Assembly (NCBI RefSeq): GCF_024448715.1
Contig: NZ_JAMOHZ010000005.1
Location: 1-64,000 of the forward strand
DNA length: 64,000 nt
Reading direction: 5' to 3'
Source of the DNA: Stutzerimonas stutzeri
Lineage (GTDB): Bacteria > Pseudomonadota > Gammaproteobacteria > Pseudomonadales > Pseudomonadaceae
In this document: one piece after another, positions 16,521-26,570 of the stretch
How positions within the stretch are numbered: position 1 is the stretch's first letter
Layout: the number at the start of each line of letters is the position of its first letter
Program-made: the position numbers and the translations under genes
Notes under the pieces: generated by a model
What the model saw: the letters and a program-made list of their open reading frames with translations, nothing else
Database searches by the model: none
What the model was told of the DNA's origin: nothing

Positions 16521-18182
16521 TCAATCCTCGCGATAACGACGCAGCTTGAGCTGCTTGCCGCCGACGCGGGTGTCCTTGAGCTTGCCGAGCAGATGATCGA
16601 GGCCATCTTCCGGCAATTCGACCAGGCTGAAGCTATCGCGTACCTGGATGCGACCGATGGCTTCGCGGACCAGGCCGCCTTCGTTGAGGATGGCACCGAG
16701 CAGGTTACGCGCGGCGATGCCATCGCGAGCGCCCAACGGAGTGCGGCAGCGGGCGCGGCCTTCTGCCAACGGGATTGGAGCACGACGCTCGCGGTCACCG
16801 CTGCGCTCGGGACGATCGGAGCGCTCACGCGGACCACTGCTCGGGACCAATGGCTGCTCTTTTTCCACTTCTGCCAGAGTCAACGACTGGCCATTGGTAG
16901 CTTTGCGTAGCAGCGCAGCGGCCAAAGCACGCGGGCTGCAGCCGATATCGGCAATCAACTTGTCGAGCAGCTCGCCATGGCTGGCTTCGGCGTCAGCCAC
17001 CAGCGGCGACAGGCTGTTGGTAAGCTTCTTGATGCGTGCGTCCAGTACCTGTTGGGCGTTGGGCAGACGAGCTTCGGCAACCTTTTGGTTAGTGACGCGC
17101 TCGATGACCTGCAGCATACGGCGCTCACGCGGAGTAACCAGCAGCAGTGCGCGACCTTCCCGGCCAGCACGACCGGTACGACCGATGCGGTGCACGTAGG
17201 ATTCCGGATCGTAGGGCATGTCCACGTTGAACACGTGGGTGATGCGCGCTACGTCGAGACCGCGGGCGGCGACGTCGGTGGCGACGACGATGTCCAGACG
17301 ACCATCCTTGAGCGACTCGATGACGCGCTCGCGCTGGTTCTGGGCGATATCGCCGTTCAGCGCAGCGGCTTTGTAGCCCTTGGCTTCCAGCGCAGCAGCC
17401 AGATCCAGTGTGGCCTGCTTGGTACGCACGAAGGCGATCAGTGCGTCGAAGTCTTCGACTTCCAGCAGGCGTAACACGGCACCGATCTTCTGGTCGGCAT
17501 GGACCATCAGGTGCGCCTGCTCGATGCGGGCAACCGTCTGGGTCTTGGTGGCGACCTTGATGTGTTGCGGCTCGCGCAGGTGTTTCTCGGCGATGGCACG
17601 GATGGAATGCGGCAAGGTCGCGGAGAACAGCACGCTCTGGCGGCTTTCCGGCATGGCTTCGAAGATGACTTCGAGGTCGTCCATAAAGCCCAGTTTGAGC
17701 ATTTCGTCGGCTTCGTCGAGCACAAGGAACTGAATGGTCGACAGCAGCGTGCCGTTGCGGCTCAGGTGGTCGACCAGACGGCCGGGGGTCGCGACGATGA
17801 TCTGAGCGCCCTGGCGGATGGCCTTGAGCTGCGGACCCATCGGGGCACCACCGTAGACGGCGACAACGCCGACGCCGGGCATCTGCTTGGAATAGGTTTC
17901 GAATGCGGTGGCGACCTGGAGAGCCAGCTCGCGAGTCGGCGCAAGGATCAGTGCCTGCGGCTCACGCTTGGCTGGGTCGATCTTGGACAGAATGGGCAGC
18001 GCGAAAGCTGCGGTCTTGCCGGTGCCGGTCTGGGCCTGGCCGATCATGTCGTGGCCGCCGAGAATTACCGGGATAGCCTGGCTCTGGATCGCCGACGGCT
18101 CTTCGTAGCCCACTGCGATGACAGCAGCGAGTACGGATGGATGAATACCGAGTGCGGCAAAGCCGCCGATTTCCTGGGTCAT
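16521..18182 (-). CDS. deaD: DEAD-box ATP-dependent RNA helicase (DeaD/CsdA type)
   Basis: RNA helicase of 553 residues that remodels structured RNA in ribosome assembly and mRNA decay, usually important at low temperature. It shows the Q motif (GGFAALGIHPSVLAAV...IQSQAIP), motif I AQTGTGKT, PTRELALQV, motif II VLDEADEML, SAT, and motif VI HRIGRTGRAGR. The C-terminal RNA-binding domain of the DbpA/CsdA type ends in FSLVELPEDGLDHLLGKL...LKLRRYRED. The start at 18182 (MTQEIGGFAALG) fits the family; the frame from 18254 is not conserved. Between them lies a long leader of about 200 nt if the promoter at 18395 is right, as expected for a cold-regulated helicase mRNA. A rho-independent terminator follows. 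Confidence 0.93.
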   Translation of the reverse strand: MTQEIGGFAALGIHPSVLAAVIAVGYEEPSAIQSQAIPVILGGHDMIGQAQTGTGKTAAFALPILSKIDPAKREPQALILAPTRELALQVATAFETYSKQMPGVGVVAVYGGAPMGPQLKAIRQGAQIIVATPGRLVDHLSRNGTLLSTIQFLVLDEADEMLKLGFMDDLEVIFEAMPESRQSVLFSATLPHSIRAIAEKHLREPQHIKVATKTQTVARIEQAHLMVHADQKIGAVLRLLEVEDFDALIAFVRTKQATLDLAAALEAKGYKAAALNGDIAQNQRERVIESLKDGRLDIVVATDVAARGLDVARITHVFNVDMPYDPESYVHRIGRTGRAGREGRALLLVTPRERRMLQVIERVTNQKVAEARLPNAQQVLDARIKKLTNSLSPLVADAEASHGELLDKLIADIGCSPRALAAALLRKATNGQSLTLAEVEKEQPLVPSSGPRERSDRPERSGDRERRAPIPLAEGRARCRTPLGARDGIAARNLLGAILNEGGLVREAIGRIQVRDSFSLVELPEDGLDHLLGKLKDTRVGGKQLKLRRYRED

Positions 18183-18562
18183 GGGTCTTTTCCTGATGCT
18201 CCGCAAAGACCCATGTTCCGAAGCTGCGCATGCCATGCAAAACCCGAAGGTCACCCTGGCAGCCTGGTCGGCGGGGTTTGCGAAAACGTAATGAATGATG
18301 AATCGTCAAGGACAGCCGCGAAAGCGGACAGCAGCCGAAGCAGCGCTTCGTGTATTGCAGTACCTGAACGCAAGCTGAGTTTCAGCCGGCGCGTACTATA
18401 CCGGAATTCTGTGAAGCTGTGCGCGCATTTTGTCTTGCGGGTTAAGTTTGTGGCGACTCGGCGGGAGACTGCGTTTTGCTTTGCTATGGCTGCGTTAAGT
18501 GTTGGGGTTGGTGCAAAGGCCGTAGGGTGAGCCGGGCGGCGTGAGGCTGCAATACCCTATCT
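18183..18562. other. Intergenic leader region upstream of the helicase gene
   Basis: About 380 bp without a gene. It probably encodes the long 5' leader of the helicase mRNA on the minus strand, a possible promoter (18395-18400) and the downstream flank of the spermidine-synthase-like gene. No stable RNA or repeat recognised. Confidence 0.5.
18395..18400 (-). promoter_or_regulatory. Possible -10 box of the helicase promoter
   Basis: TATAGT on the minus strand, followed by a GC-rich discriminator. The -35 region 17 bp upstream (CGCACA) is a poor match. Transcription from here would give a leader of about 210 nt. Inference only. Confidence 0.35.
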
Positions 18563-19312
18563 TTAACTGGCTGGTCGTAGCGCATCGATTAGTGAATCCA
18601 GTGAATAACCAAGACGCGGTGCCAGGGTCGCGGCGCGCTCGCGCAAGGCGGCTATATCGAGCATCTGTTCCAGATCGGCGGGAACGAACAGGACGACATT
18701 GCCCTCCTTCACCGGGCACTCCCAATAATGACGGTGGAACAAGCCGCGCAGCAGGGCGGCACCGAGCGGTTTGTCTTCGTCAGTGCCCCACTGATTGATG
18801 ATCAGCCAACCGTCTGGGTTCAGCTTCTGCTGACAGCGCTCGAGAAAGCGCCATGCCAGATGCGCCGCGGCCGGGCCCACATCGGTGTAGAGATCGACGA
18901 ATATCAGATCGGCGGTTTCGGCCGAGTCGAGCAGTTCCACCGCGTCGCCAACACGAATGTAGAGCCGCGGATCGTTCTGCAGGCCCAAATAACGCATCGC
19001 CAACTCCGGCACATCTGGGCGCAACTCAATGGCCTCGACGTCTTCCAGCGGCAGAAATTCGAGGCACGCCTGGGTCAGCGTGCCGGCGCCCAGGCCGAGA
19101 AAGAGCGCGGTCTCCGGCGCCGGATTAAGCAGCCCGCCCATCAGCATGGCGCGGGTGTAGTCATACTCCAGCCAGCTTGGATCGCGCGTGAATACGCAGC
19201 TTTGCTCGACCGCCGCGCCGAATTCGAGAAACCGGTAATCACCCACTTCCAGCACACGGATCAGGCCAAAGGCATCGTTTACTTCGGCCAGCAACACTTC
19301 CTGCTTGTCCAT
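18563..19312 (-). CDS. Spermidine synthase-like methyltransferase-fold protein
   Basis: Protein of 249 residues with the Rossmann fold of spermidine synthases: ALFLGLGAGTLTQACLEFLP (AdoMet/dcAdoMet loop), VEAIELRPDVPELAMRYL, LYIRVGDAVELL, and ADLIFVDLYTDVGPAA. It lacks the full N-terminal beta domain of true SpeE, and the usual catalytic DxxD region is replaced by VDLYTD, so polyamine synthesis is not certain; many such stand-alone proteins have no known substrate. Start: ATG 19312 follows GGAG by 8 nt; the GTG 9 bp upstream is too close to that box. It is divergent from the DAHP synthase gene. Confidence 0.75.
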   Translation of the reverse strand: MDKQEVLLAEVNDAFGLIRVLEVGDYRFLEFGAAVEQSCVFTRDPSWLEYDYTRAMLMGGLLNPAPETALFLGLGAGTLTQACLEFLPLEDVEAIELRPDVPELAMRYLGLQNDPRLYIRVGDAVELLDSAETADLIFVDLYTDVGPAAAHLAWRFLERCQQKLNPDGWLIINQWGTDEDKPLGAALLRGLFHRHYWECPVKEGNVVLFVPADLEQMLDIAALRERAATLAPRLGYSLDSLIDALRPAS

Positions 19313-19429
19313 TGCGCGCACTCCAAACCGGTCGGCGCATCTTAACAGCCCGATTAATGACGACTATCAGCGGCGACGCAGTGCATCAGGTAAAATCTGC
19401 GCACTTTTTCGTAGACGGAAGCAACTTCG

Positions 19430-20779
19430 ATGAGCCAGGCCTGGAGTCCTACTAGCTGGAGAAACAAATCCATTCAGCAGCAGCCCGAGTACCCTGACGT
19501 CGAGCATCTCAAGCGCGTCGAAAGCACTCTCGCGAGCTTGCCTCCGCTGGTGTTTGCCGGCGAGGCACGGGAGTTGCGCCGACAGTTCGCAGAAGTGACC
19601 CAGGGGCGCGCCTTCCTTTTGCAGGGCGGGGACTGCGCGGAAAGCTTCGCCGAGTTTTCCGCACCGAAGATCCGCGACACCTTCAAGGTGTTGCTACAGA
19701 TGGCTGTAGTCATGACCTTCGCCGCGGGCTGCCCGGTGATCAAGGTCGGGCGCATGGCCGGGCAATTCGCCAAGCCGCGCTCATCCGGCAACGAGACCAT
19801 CGATGGCGTCACCCTGCCCGCCTACCGCGGTGATATCGTCAACGGCATCGATTTCGACGAGAAAAGCCGCGTACCGGACCCGGACCGTCTGCTCCAGGCT
19901 TATCACCAATCCACGTCCAGCCTGAACCTGTTGCGCGCCTTCGCCCAGGGCGGTTTCGCCGATCTGCATCAGGTGCACCAGTGGAACCTGGATTTCATCG
20001 CCAATTCGCAGATGGCCGAGAAGTATCACCAACTGAGTGAACGGATTGACCAAGCGCTGAGGTTTATGCGCGCCTGCGGGATGGACAACGCGCCGCAATT
20101 GCGCGAGACCAACTTCTTTACCGCTCACGAAGCCCTGTTGCTCAATTACGAGCAGGCGTTCGTGCGTCAGGACAGCCTCAGCGGCGGCTGGTACGACTGC
20201 TCCGCGCACATGCTGTGGATCGGTGACCGCACGCGGCAGTTGGACGGCGCGCATGTTGAATTCCTGCGAGGCGTGGGCAATCCGATTGGCGTCAAGGTCG
20301 GACCGAGCATGGACAGCGACGAGTTGATCCGCCTGATCGACATCCTCAACCCGGACAATGACCCGGGCCGTTTGAACCTGATCGTGCGCATGGGTGCGGA
20401 CAAGGTCGAAGCAGGCTTGCCGCGACTGATCCAGACCGTGCAGGCCGAAGGCCGTCAGGTGCTGTGGAGCTCCGACCCGATGCACGGCAACACCATGAAG
20501 GCCTTTAGCGGATACAAAACACGCGATTTCGCAAGGGTATTGGCGGAGGTGCGCCAGTTCTTCGATGTGCATCGTGCCGAAGGCAGCTATCCAGGTGGCA
20601 TTCATATCGAAATGACTGGGCAGAACGTCACCGAATGCATCGGCGGTTCGCGCCCGATCACTGAGGACGGGCTCTCCGACCGCTACCACACGCATTGCGA
20701 CCCGCGGCTAAACGCCGATCAGTCACTGGAAATGGCGTTCATGATCGCCGAGACCCTGAAGCAGGTGCGGCCGAGCTAA
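19430..20779 (+). CDS. Class II 3-deoxy-7-phosphoheptulonate (DAHP) synthase
   Basis: Enzyme of 449 residues that joins erythrose 4-phosphate and PEP in the first step of the shikimate pathway. It is of the plant/actinobacterial type (AroA-II): W(S)[17 protein letters not shown] at the N-terminus, [31 protein letters not shown], then [31 protein letters not shown], and [13 protein letters not shown] with metal/substrate residues, and [18 protein letters not shown]. Full length. Type II enzymes are not related in sequence to E. coli AroF/G/H. Monocistronic by layout, divergent from the spermidine-synthase-like gene. Confidence 0.94.
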   Translation: MSQAWSPTSWRNKSIQQQPEYPDVEHLKRVESTLASLPPLVFAGEARELRRQFAEVTQGRAFLLQGGDCAESFAEFSAPKIRDTFKVLLQMAVVMTFAAGCPVIKVGRMAGQFAKPRSSGNETIDGVTLPAYRGDIVNGIDFDEKSRVPDPDRLLQAYHQSTSSLNLLRAFAQGGFADLHQVHQWNLDFIANSQMAEKYHQLSERIDQALRFMRACGMDNAPQLRETNFFTAHEALLLNYEQAFVRQDSLSGGWYDCSAHMLWIGDRTRQLDGAHVEFLRGVGNPIGVKVGPSMDSDELIRLIDILNPDNDPGRLNLIVRMGADKVEAGLPRLIQTVQAEGRQVLWSSDPMHGNTMKAFSGYKTRDFARVLAEVRQFFDVHRAEGSYPGGIHIEMTGQNVTECIGGSRPITEDGLSDRYHTHCDPRLNADQSLEMAFMIAETLKQVRPS

Positions 20780-20840
20780 CAAGACAGCTCTAACCGGCAT
20801 CGCTAGCCTCCCCTGCGCCCGGCCGCAGAGCTGCGACTTC

Positions 20841-20949
20841 GTAGGGTAGGCTTCAGCCCACCGGGGTTTAGAAAAGGTGGGCTGAAGCGGAACGCCGCCC
20901 GGCCCACCGGCCGGGATTAGAAAAAGGTGGGCTGAAGCCCACCCTACGC
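20841..20949. repeat. Inverted repeat element GTAGGGTGGGCTTCAGCCCACC
   Basis: The arm at 20841-20862 (GTAGGGTAGGCTTCAGCCCACC) is inverted at 20926-20947 (ending GCCCACCCTAC), with an extra partial copy AGGTGGGCTGAAGC at 20876-20889. Each arm is itself palindromic at GGGCTTCAGCCC. The element could form a strong hairpin just after the DAHP synthase gene and may stop transcription; that role is inference. Confidence 0.75.
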
Positions 20950-21091
20950 ATCTGAAGCGGCGCCCGGCCCTCCCTACTCGTCGGTCGATAGGATCCGACA
21001 CAGACGCAGAACCGCAACAAACCTCACTCTGCAAATAGGTATAGCCAGCGTGGTCTGTACGCCCCGCGCCCGGCCAGACAGCTTCGATTTT

Positions 21092-21113
21092 GTAGGGTGG
21101 GCTTCAGCCCACC
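21092..21113. repeat. Solitary copy of the GTAGGGTGGGCTTCAGCCCACC repeat
   Basis: The 22 bp at this position match the arm of the element at 20841-20949 apart from one base and share its upstream flank GCGCCCGGCC. Confidence 0.7.
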
Positions 21114-21274
21114 GGGGTCCGCCCCGCGCGCCTGCCTGCGCGGCACGACGAGAGGCCGGCACTGCAACACGCAGTTCTGTCTAACACCTTATGCCGCATC
21201 GATATCGCTGCGATCGTCGCCAAGCGGCCAACCGAACATGCATAGCCAGCTATTAATTTGCCAGCTAATTAATC

Positions 21275-21283
21275 TGTTAGAAT
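21275..21283 (+). promoter_or_regulatory. Possible extended -10 promoter of the DASS transporter gene
   Basis: TGTTAGAAT is an extended -10 (TGnTAGAAT) about 70 bp before the ATG of the transporter. The -35-like TTGCCA at 21258-21263 is only 14 bp away, so the -35 contact is doubtful. Confidence 0.42.
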
Positions 21284-21352
21284 TCGCGCCGCATTTGACC
21301 CGGATCTCCTACGCCCTCTCGCAGCCGGGTCATCGAACAGAGGAAATCTTTC

Positions 21353-22801
21353 ATGACCGATTCATCAGAGAATAAAGGAGCGGCCCTGGCGGCCTCCGTC
21401 GGCCTTTTTCTCGGCCCACTGCTCTTGTTGCTGTGCATCCTCACCGACCCGCCGGCTGAGCTCTCGGAGACCGCTTGGCTGACCGTCGGCATGGCGGCGC
21501 TGATGGCTGTCTGGTGGTCCACCGAAGCCATCCCGATTCCGGCAACCTCACTACTGCCGATCCTGCTGGTTCCCGTACTGGGTATCGATACTCTGGAAGC
21601 AGCTACAGCGCCTTATGCCAACGCGACGATCTTCCTATTCCTTGGCGGTTTTCTGCTCGGGCTGGCCATGCAGCGCTGGAACCTGCACAAGCGCATCGCC
21701 CTGGCTACGTTGCTGGCAGTCGGCAATGCGCCGAGCCGTCAGATCGCTGGGTTCATGATCGCCACCGCGTTCATCAGCATGTGGGTAAGCAACACCGCCA
21801 CCAGCATTATGATGTTGCCCATCGGACTCTCGGTGATCGGTCTGCTGGTCGAAGGCAGCAGCGCACATGAACGTGAACGCTTCGCCACTGCCCTGCTGCT
21901 CGGTATTGCTTATGCCGCCAGCATCGGCGGTATCGCCACACTAATCGGCACGCCACCCAACGCATTGCTGGCCGCTTTCTTGCGCGAGAGCTACGACGTG
22001 CACATCGGCTTCGGCCAATGGATGTTGCTGGGCGTTCCGGTGAGTCTCGGCATGCTCATCTTTACCTGGTGGTGGCTAACGCGCGGCGGCTTCAATCTGT
22101 CAGGCCGTGACAGTCGGACAATGCTGGAGAAGGAGTTGGCCGATCTCGGCCCCATGTCGCATCCGGAAAAACTGGTCGCCACGGTGTTCCTGCTTGCTGC
22201 GCTGGCATGGATTTTCCAGCCACTGCTAGCCAACTACGTCGATGGCGTGAACGACACCAGCATCGCCATCGCCGCCGCGCTGGCCCTGTTTCTGATTCCT
22301 GCCAATCTGCGCGAGCGGACCTTCCTCATGGACTGGGAAACAGCCAACAAGCTGCCCTGGGGCGTGCTCTTGCTGTTTGGCGGTGGTCTGTCGCTGGCTG
22401 GCGTTATTGGCGCCTCCGGACTTGCGCAATGGATTGCACAGAGCCTCGGTGTTTTCGGCATGTTGCCGCTGATTCTGATGATTGGCCTGGTGGCGCTGGT
22501 GATCACCTTCTTGACCGAAATCACATCCAATACCGCGACCGCAGCCGCTTTCTTGCCATTGCTGGGCGCGCTTGCCGTGGCACAGGGCCTACCGCCGGAA
22601 ATGCTGGCGATTCCCGCCGCCCTTGCCGCGAGCTGCGCATTCATGATGCCAGTGGCCACGCCGCCGAATGCCATCGTTTTCGGTACCGGCGAGATGCGAA
22701 TCCAATCGATGATCAAGGCAGGGTTTGCCCTGAATATCTTCGGTGTCGTGCTGATTACGCTGCTCTGCTACGTAATGATCGGCTGGCTCTGGGCAAGCTG
22801 A
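21353..22801 (+). CDS. DASS (SLC13) family dicarboxylate:sodium symporter
   Basis: Inner-membrane transporter of 482 residues with about 11-13 hydrophobic segments that should take up C4-dicarboxylates, other carboxylates or an inorganic anion with Na+. Family signatures are AVWWSTEAIPIPATSLLPI, the first S-N-T motif in WVSNTATSIMMLPI, IGGIATLIGTPPNALLAAF, the second motif EITSNTATAAAFLPLL, and the C-terminal CAFMMPVATPPNAIVFGTG. Both SNT substrate-binding motifs are intact. Monocistronic; a GC-rich hairpin follows the stop codon. Confidence 0.9.
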   Translation: MTDSSENKGAALAASVGLFLGPLLLLLCILTDPPAELSETAWLTVGMAALMAVWWSTEAIPIPATSLLPILLVPVLGIDTLEAATAPYANATIFLFLGGFLLGLAMQRWNLHKRIALATLLAVGNAPSRQIAGFMIATAFISMWVSNTATSIMMLPIGLSVIGLLVEGSSAHERERFATALLLGIAYAASIGGIATLIGTPPNALLAAFLRESYDVHIGFGQWMLLGVPVSLGMLIFTWWWLTRGGFNLSGRDSRTMLEKELADLGPMSHPEKLVATVFLLAALAWIFQPLLANYVDGVNDTSIAIAAALALFLIPANLRERTFLMDWETANKLPWGVLLLFGGGLSLAGVIGASGLAQWIAQSLGVFGMLPLILMIGLVALVITFLTEITSNTATAAAFLPLLGALAVAQGLPPEMLAIPAALAASCAFMMPVATPPNAIVFGTGEMRIQSMIKAGFALNIFGVVLITLLCYVMIGWLWAS

Positions 22802-22867
22802 TCCAATTCATTTGGCATTCTTCGGGTGGCTTATCGTGAGGCGATATCCTTTCGATGCTGAAACGAA

Positions 22868-22892
22868 GAAGCCCGGCGCAAGGCCGGGCTTC
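22868..22892 (+). terminator. Hairpin after the dicarboxylate transporter gene
   Basis: A perfect 10 bp stem GAAGCCCGGC/GCCGGGCTTC with a 5 nt loop lies about 65 bp after the stop codon. The T-run after it is weak, so termination efficiency is uncertain. Confidence 0.55.
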
Positions 22893-22969
22893 TCATGCAT
22901 CCGCGAGGACTGCGATCAGAAGTGAGAAACAGCCAATGCGCTCCGAGCCTGCCAGTAAGCGGAATTCAG

Positions 22970-22999
22970 AAAAAAACCCGGCATTTAGCCGGGTTTTTC
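22970..22999. terminator. Rho-independent terminator, efp side (bidirectional)
   Basis: AAAAACCCGGC and GCCGGGTTTTT flank a 5 nt loop, giving a 6 bp GC stem with a T-run on either strand. On the minus strand it lies about 20-45 bp after the efp stop codon; on the plus strand it could also back up termination of the transporter transcript. Confidence 0.85.
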
Positions 23000-23017
23000 G
23001 ATCTCTGCGAGCGGCAA

Positions 23018-23584
23018 TCAACCCTTGACGCGGGACTTGTACTCGCCGGTGCGGGTGTCGATCTCGATCGAGTCACCGATTTCGCAAAAGGCAGAAACCT
23101 GCAGTTCTGCACCGTTCTTCAGGCGAGCGGTCTTCATGACCTTGCCGGAGGTGTCGCCACGTACGGACGGCTCGGTGTAAACGATTTCGCGAACGATGGA
23201 AGTCGGCAATTCAACCGAGATGACCTTGTCGTTGTAGAACACGGCTTCGCAAACGTCGGTCATGCCGTCTTCGATGAAGGTCATCACACCTTCGAGGTCG
23301 TCTTTCTCGATTTCGTATTGATTGAACTCTTCGTCCATGAAGACGTACAGCGGGTCAGCGAAGTAGGAATAGGTCACTTCCTTGCGCTCGAGAATGACCG
23401 GCTCCAGCTTGTCGTCAGCCTTGTAGACAGTCTCGGTAGCCGAACCATTGAGCAGGTTCTTCAGTTTCATCTTGACTACGGCACTGTTGCGGCCGGACTT
23501 GTTGAATTCGGCTTTCTGGATAATCCAGGGTGCGCCGTTGATAACGGCCACTTGGCCAGCACGGAACTCTTGTGCGGTTTTCAT
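23018..23584 (-). CDS. efp: Elongation factor P
   Basis: Translation factor of 188 residues that binds between the P and E sites of the ribosome and relieves stalling at polyproline stretches. The KOW-like domain I carries the modification loop [11 protein letters not shown], whose tip residue is Arg32 rather than the Lys modified by EpmA/B in E. coli. An Arg at this position is rhamnosylated by EarP, and earP lies directly upstream (43 bp) on the same strand. Domains II and III follow, with [10 protein letters not shown] at the C-terminus. Confidence 0.97.
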   Translation of the reverse strand: MKTAQEFRAGQVAVINGAPWIIQKAEFNKSGRNSAVVKMKLKNLLNGSATETVYKADDKLEPVILERKEVTYSYFADPLYVFMDEEFNQYEIEKDDLEGVMTFIEDGMTDVCEAVFYNDKVISVELPTSIVREIVYTEPSVRGDTSGKVMKTARLKNGAELQVSAFCEIGDSIEIDTRTGEYKSRVKG

Positions 23585-23627
23585 ACGAATATCCGAATGG
23601 AATTAGAGACAAAAAACAGGCCGCGTA

Positions 23628-24767
23628 TCATAGCCAATCTGTGTAAAAAAACACCAGCTTTCCGGCCAGATCGCCGTTAGCGACCTGCCTGTGTGTCCAG
23701 CGCTCAGCATGGGCGTTCAGCTCGGCCTCGTATTGGAGCATCGCGGACCAGGCATCACCGCTGCCCTCGCCATCGTTCCAGGAGCGCCAGAAGTCACGCA
23801 GCGCGGCAGTGGGTGCTGGCGCCAGGTCGCGTACATAAAGTTCGAGGAAGGCGTTGAGCTTGTCCCAATGCGCGTCTTCTTCCTGCGGGTAGATGTGCCA
23901 GACCAGCGGACGCCCGGCCCATTGCGCGCGAATGAAGGATTCCTCTCCTCGCACCGCATTAAAATCGCAGCACCACAGGAGCATGTCGTACTGGTTTTGC
24001 GTCATGAACGGCAACACCGCGATTTGCAGCGCGCCACGGGCATGACGGTCGCCGGCGCGCAATTGGTCCAGCCCCAGCCAGTGAGCCACGTCACCCAGCA
24101 CTCGCCCCTCCGGCACCAGCAACTGCGACGGGCGCGCATCGGCGGCCAATGCACCGAGCCATTCTGCGACGGCGGGATTTTCGTAGGCGAACAGCGAGAT
24201 CAATCGAGCGCCGGACTGCACTGTCAGGTCGAAACTTTGCAGAAATGCTGCGCGAAGCACTGGATCGCTCTGGAATGCCTCCCGGCGAGCCAGCAAATCG
24301 CCCTCACGAATCAGCCCTCCGGTACCTTGTTCAAATCCTGGAAAGAAAAAGTACTTTTGCAAGCCATGCGGCTGCATCGAAGGCAGCGCATGGCAGCCCA
24401 CGACCCAATCTTCGGCGCTCAGATACTCCAGGTTCAGCCAGAGGATACGACGCTCGCTTTCGGCCATCGCTTCTATATAGGCAGCGGGCAGTTGGCAGGC
24501 GAAAGCCTCGATCACCACGTCAGCTGGCTCGGCACCCGGCCACTCGGATGCCCAGTGCCGCACGTCGACGCCTTCATGCCATTGTTGACTGGCCGTGGCG
24601 CTGGTACCTGGGCAGAGCCGCGCAAAGGTATTCAGATCATCGACCCAAAGACGCACACGCTGACCATGCTCGGCGACCAGTTGCCGCGCCAGGCGCCAAG
24701 TCACACCGATGTCGCCATAATTGTCGACAACGACGCAGAAAATGTCCCAGCTCGCTTTGACAGACAA
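23628..24767 (-). CDS. earP: EF-P arginine rhamnosyltransferase
   Basis: GT-B inverting glycosyltransferase of 379 residues (formerly DUF2331) that transfers rhamnose from dTDP-L-rhamnose to Arg32 of EF-P and thereby activates it. The N-terminal motif WDIFCVVVDNYGDIGVTWRLARQL contains the two catalytic-pocket Asp residues (15 and 19 here). The donor site RGEESFIRAQWAGRPLVWHIYPQEEDAHWDKLNAFL is present with the conserved Glu. The efp gene follows 43 bp downstream, and EF-P has the matching Arg, so the pair is functional by sequence. Confidence 0.95.
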   Translation of the reverse strand: MSVKASWDIFCVVVDNYGDIGVTWRLARQLVAEHGQRVRLWVDDLNTFARLCPGTSATASQQWHEGVDVRHWASEWPGAEPADVVIEAFACQLPAAYIEAMAESERRILWLNLEYLSAEDWVVGCHALPSMQPHGLQKYFFFPGFEQGTGGLIREGDLLARREAFQSDPVLRAAFLQSFDLTVQSGARLISLFAYENPAVAEWLGALAADARPSQLLVPEGRVLGDVAHWLGLDQLRAGDRHARGALQIAVLPFMTQNQYDMLLWCCDFNAVRGEESFIRAQWAGRPLVWHIYPQEEDAHWDKLNAFLELYVRDLAPAPTAALRDFWRSWNDGEGSGDAWSAMLQYEAELNAHAERWTHRQVANGDLAGKLVFFYTDWL

Positions 24768-25076
24768 ACCAACACTCCTTGAATGAAGACTTCAGGCTGT
24801 TGCGTGCCTGCAGGAAATCCTCGCAAAGAATACAGATTACGCATGTCTCTGGCCTGCAATCGCCGCGGGGGACGCCTCCTACAGTTTTTCGGCCACGTGC
24901 GCGCTGCTCTTGTAGGAGGCCCGACCTCGGGGCAAGCTTTATGCTTTTCGTGCACTGCAGATTTGCGATCGCCGTCGGCTATGCGGATCAAAAAGGCGTG
25001 CGGATTCGCTCGAGCTCGCAGAGGAGTCGCTGCACATCGAAGGATGAAGAAAGAGGAAGGAGATCGTCGTTATGGA
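24768..25076. other. Intergenic region with paired REP-like sequences
   Basis: About 310 bp between earP and the SRP RNA gene. The earP promoter should lie here on the minus strand but I cannot place it. The middle holds a REP pair listed separately. No gene supported. Confidence 0.5.
24864..24935. repeat. REP-like inverted pair (GTAGGAGG type)
   Basis: GGGGGACGCCTCCTACAG (24867-24884) faces TTGTAGGAGGCCCGACCTC (24910-24928), two divergent copies of the Pseudomonas REP core TGTAGGAGC..., in opposite orientation about 25 bp apart, as in a BIME. Confidence 0.65.
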
Positions 25077-25188
25077 GGTGAACCCTACCAGCCACACCCC
25101 GGCACACAATGTCACCGCTTCGGCTGCTCCCTTCCGGGCCTGACCGGGTTCACGGCTGATCGTTGCGGGGGGACCGGCAGGGCCCACC
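25077..25188 (-). ncRNA. ffs: 4.5S signal recognition particle RNA
   Basis: 112 nt RNA that binds Ffh and FtsY for co-translational membrane targeting. The universally conserved core GGTCAGGCCCGGAAGGGAGCAGCC-type hairpin (asymmetric and symmetric loops, GGAA tetraloop) lies in the middle on the minus strand, and the two ends (GGTGGGCCCTGCC and GGTAGGGTTCACC) pair with one another. The CGCAACG and GTGTGCCGGGGTGTGGCTGG segments match the E. coli RNA. Exact ends are set by the terminal pairing. Confidence 0.93.
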
Positions 25189-26519
<1,331 letters not shown>

Positions 26520-26570
26520 CCAGTCGCCCAAAACCACCTGCATTGGCAACACTGCGTTGCCGCGACTCGG

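Larger units (their letters stand above)
20780..21352. other. Repeat-rich intergenic region before the dicarboxylate transporter
   Basis: About 570 bp without a convincing gene. It holds copies of a GTAGGGTGGGCTTCAGCCC repeat (listed separately) and the sequence GCGCCCGGCC at 20815 and again at 21066, each placed about 20 bp before a repeat copy, so a roughly 50 bp unit is duplicated. The end of the region carries the probable promoter of the transporter gene. Confidence 0.6.
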
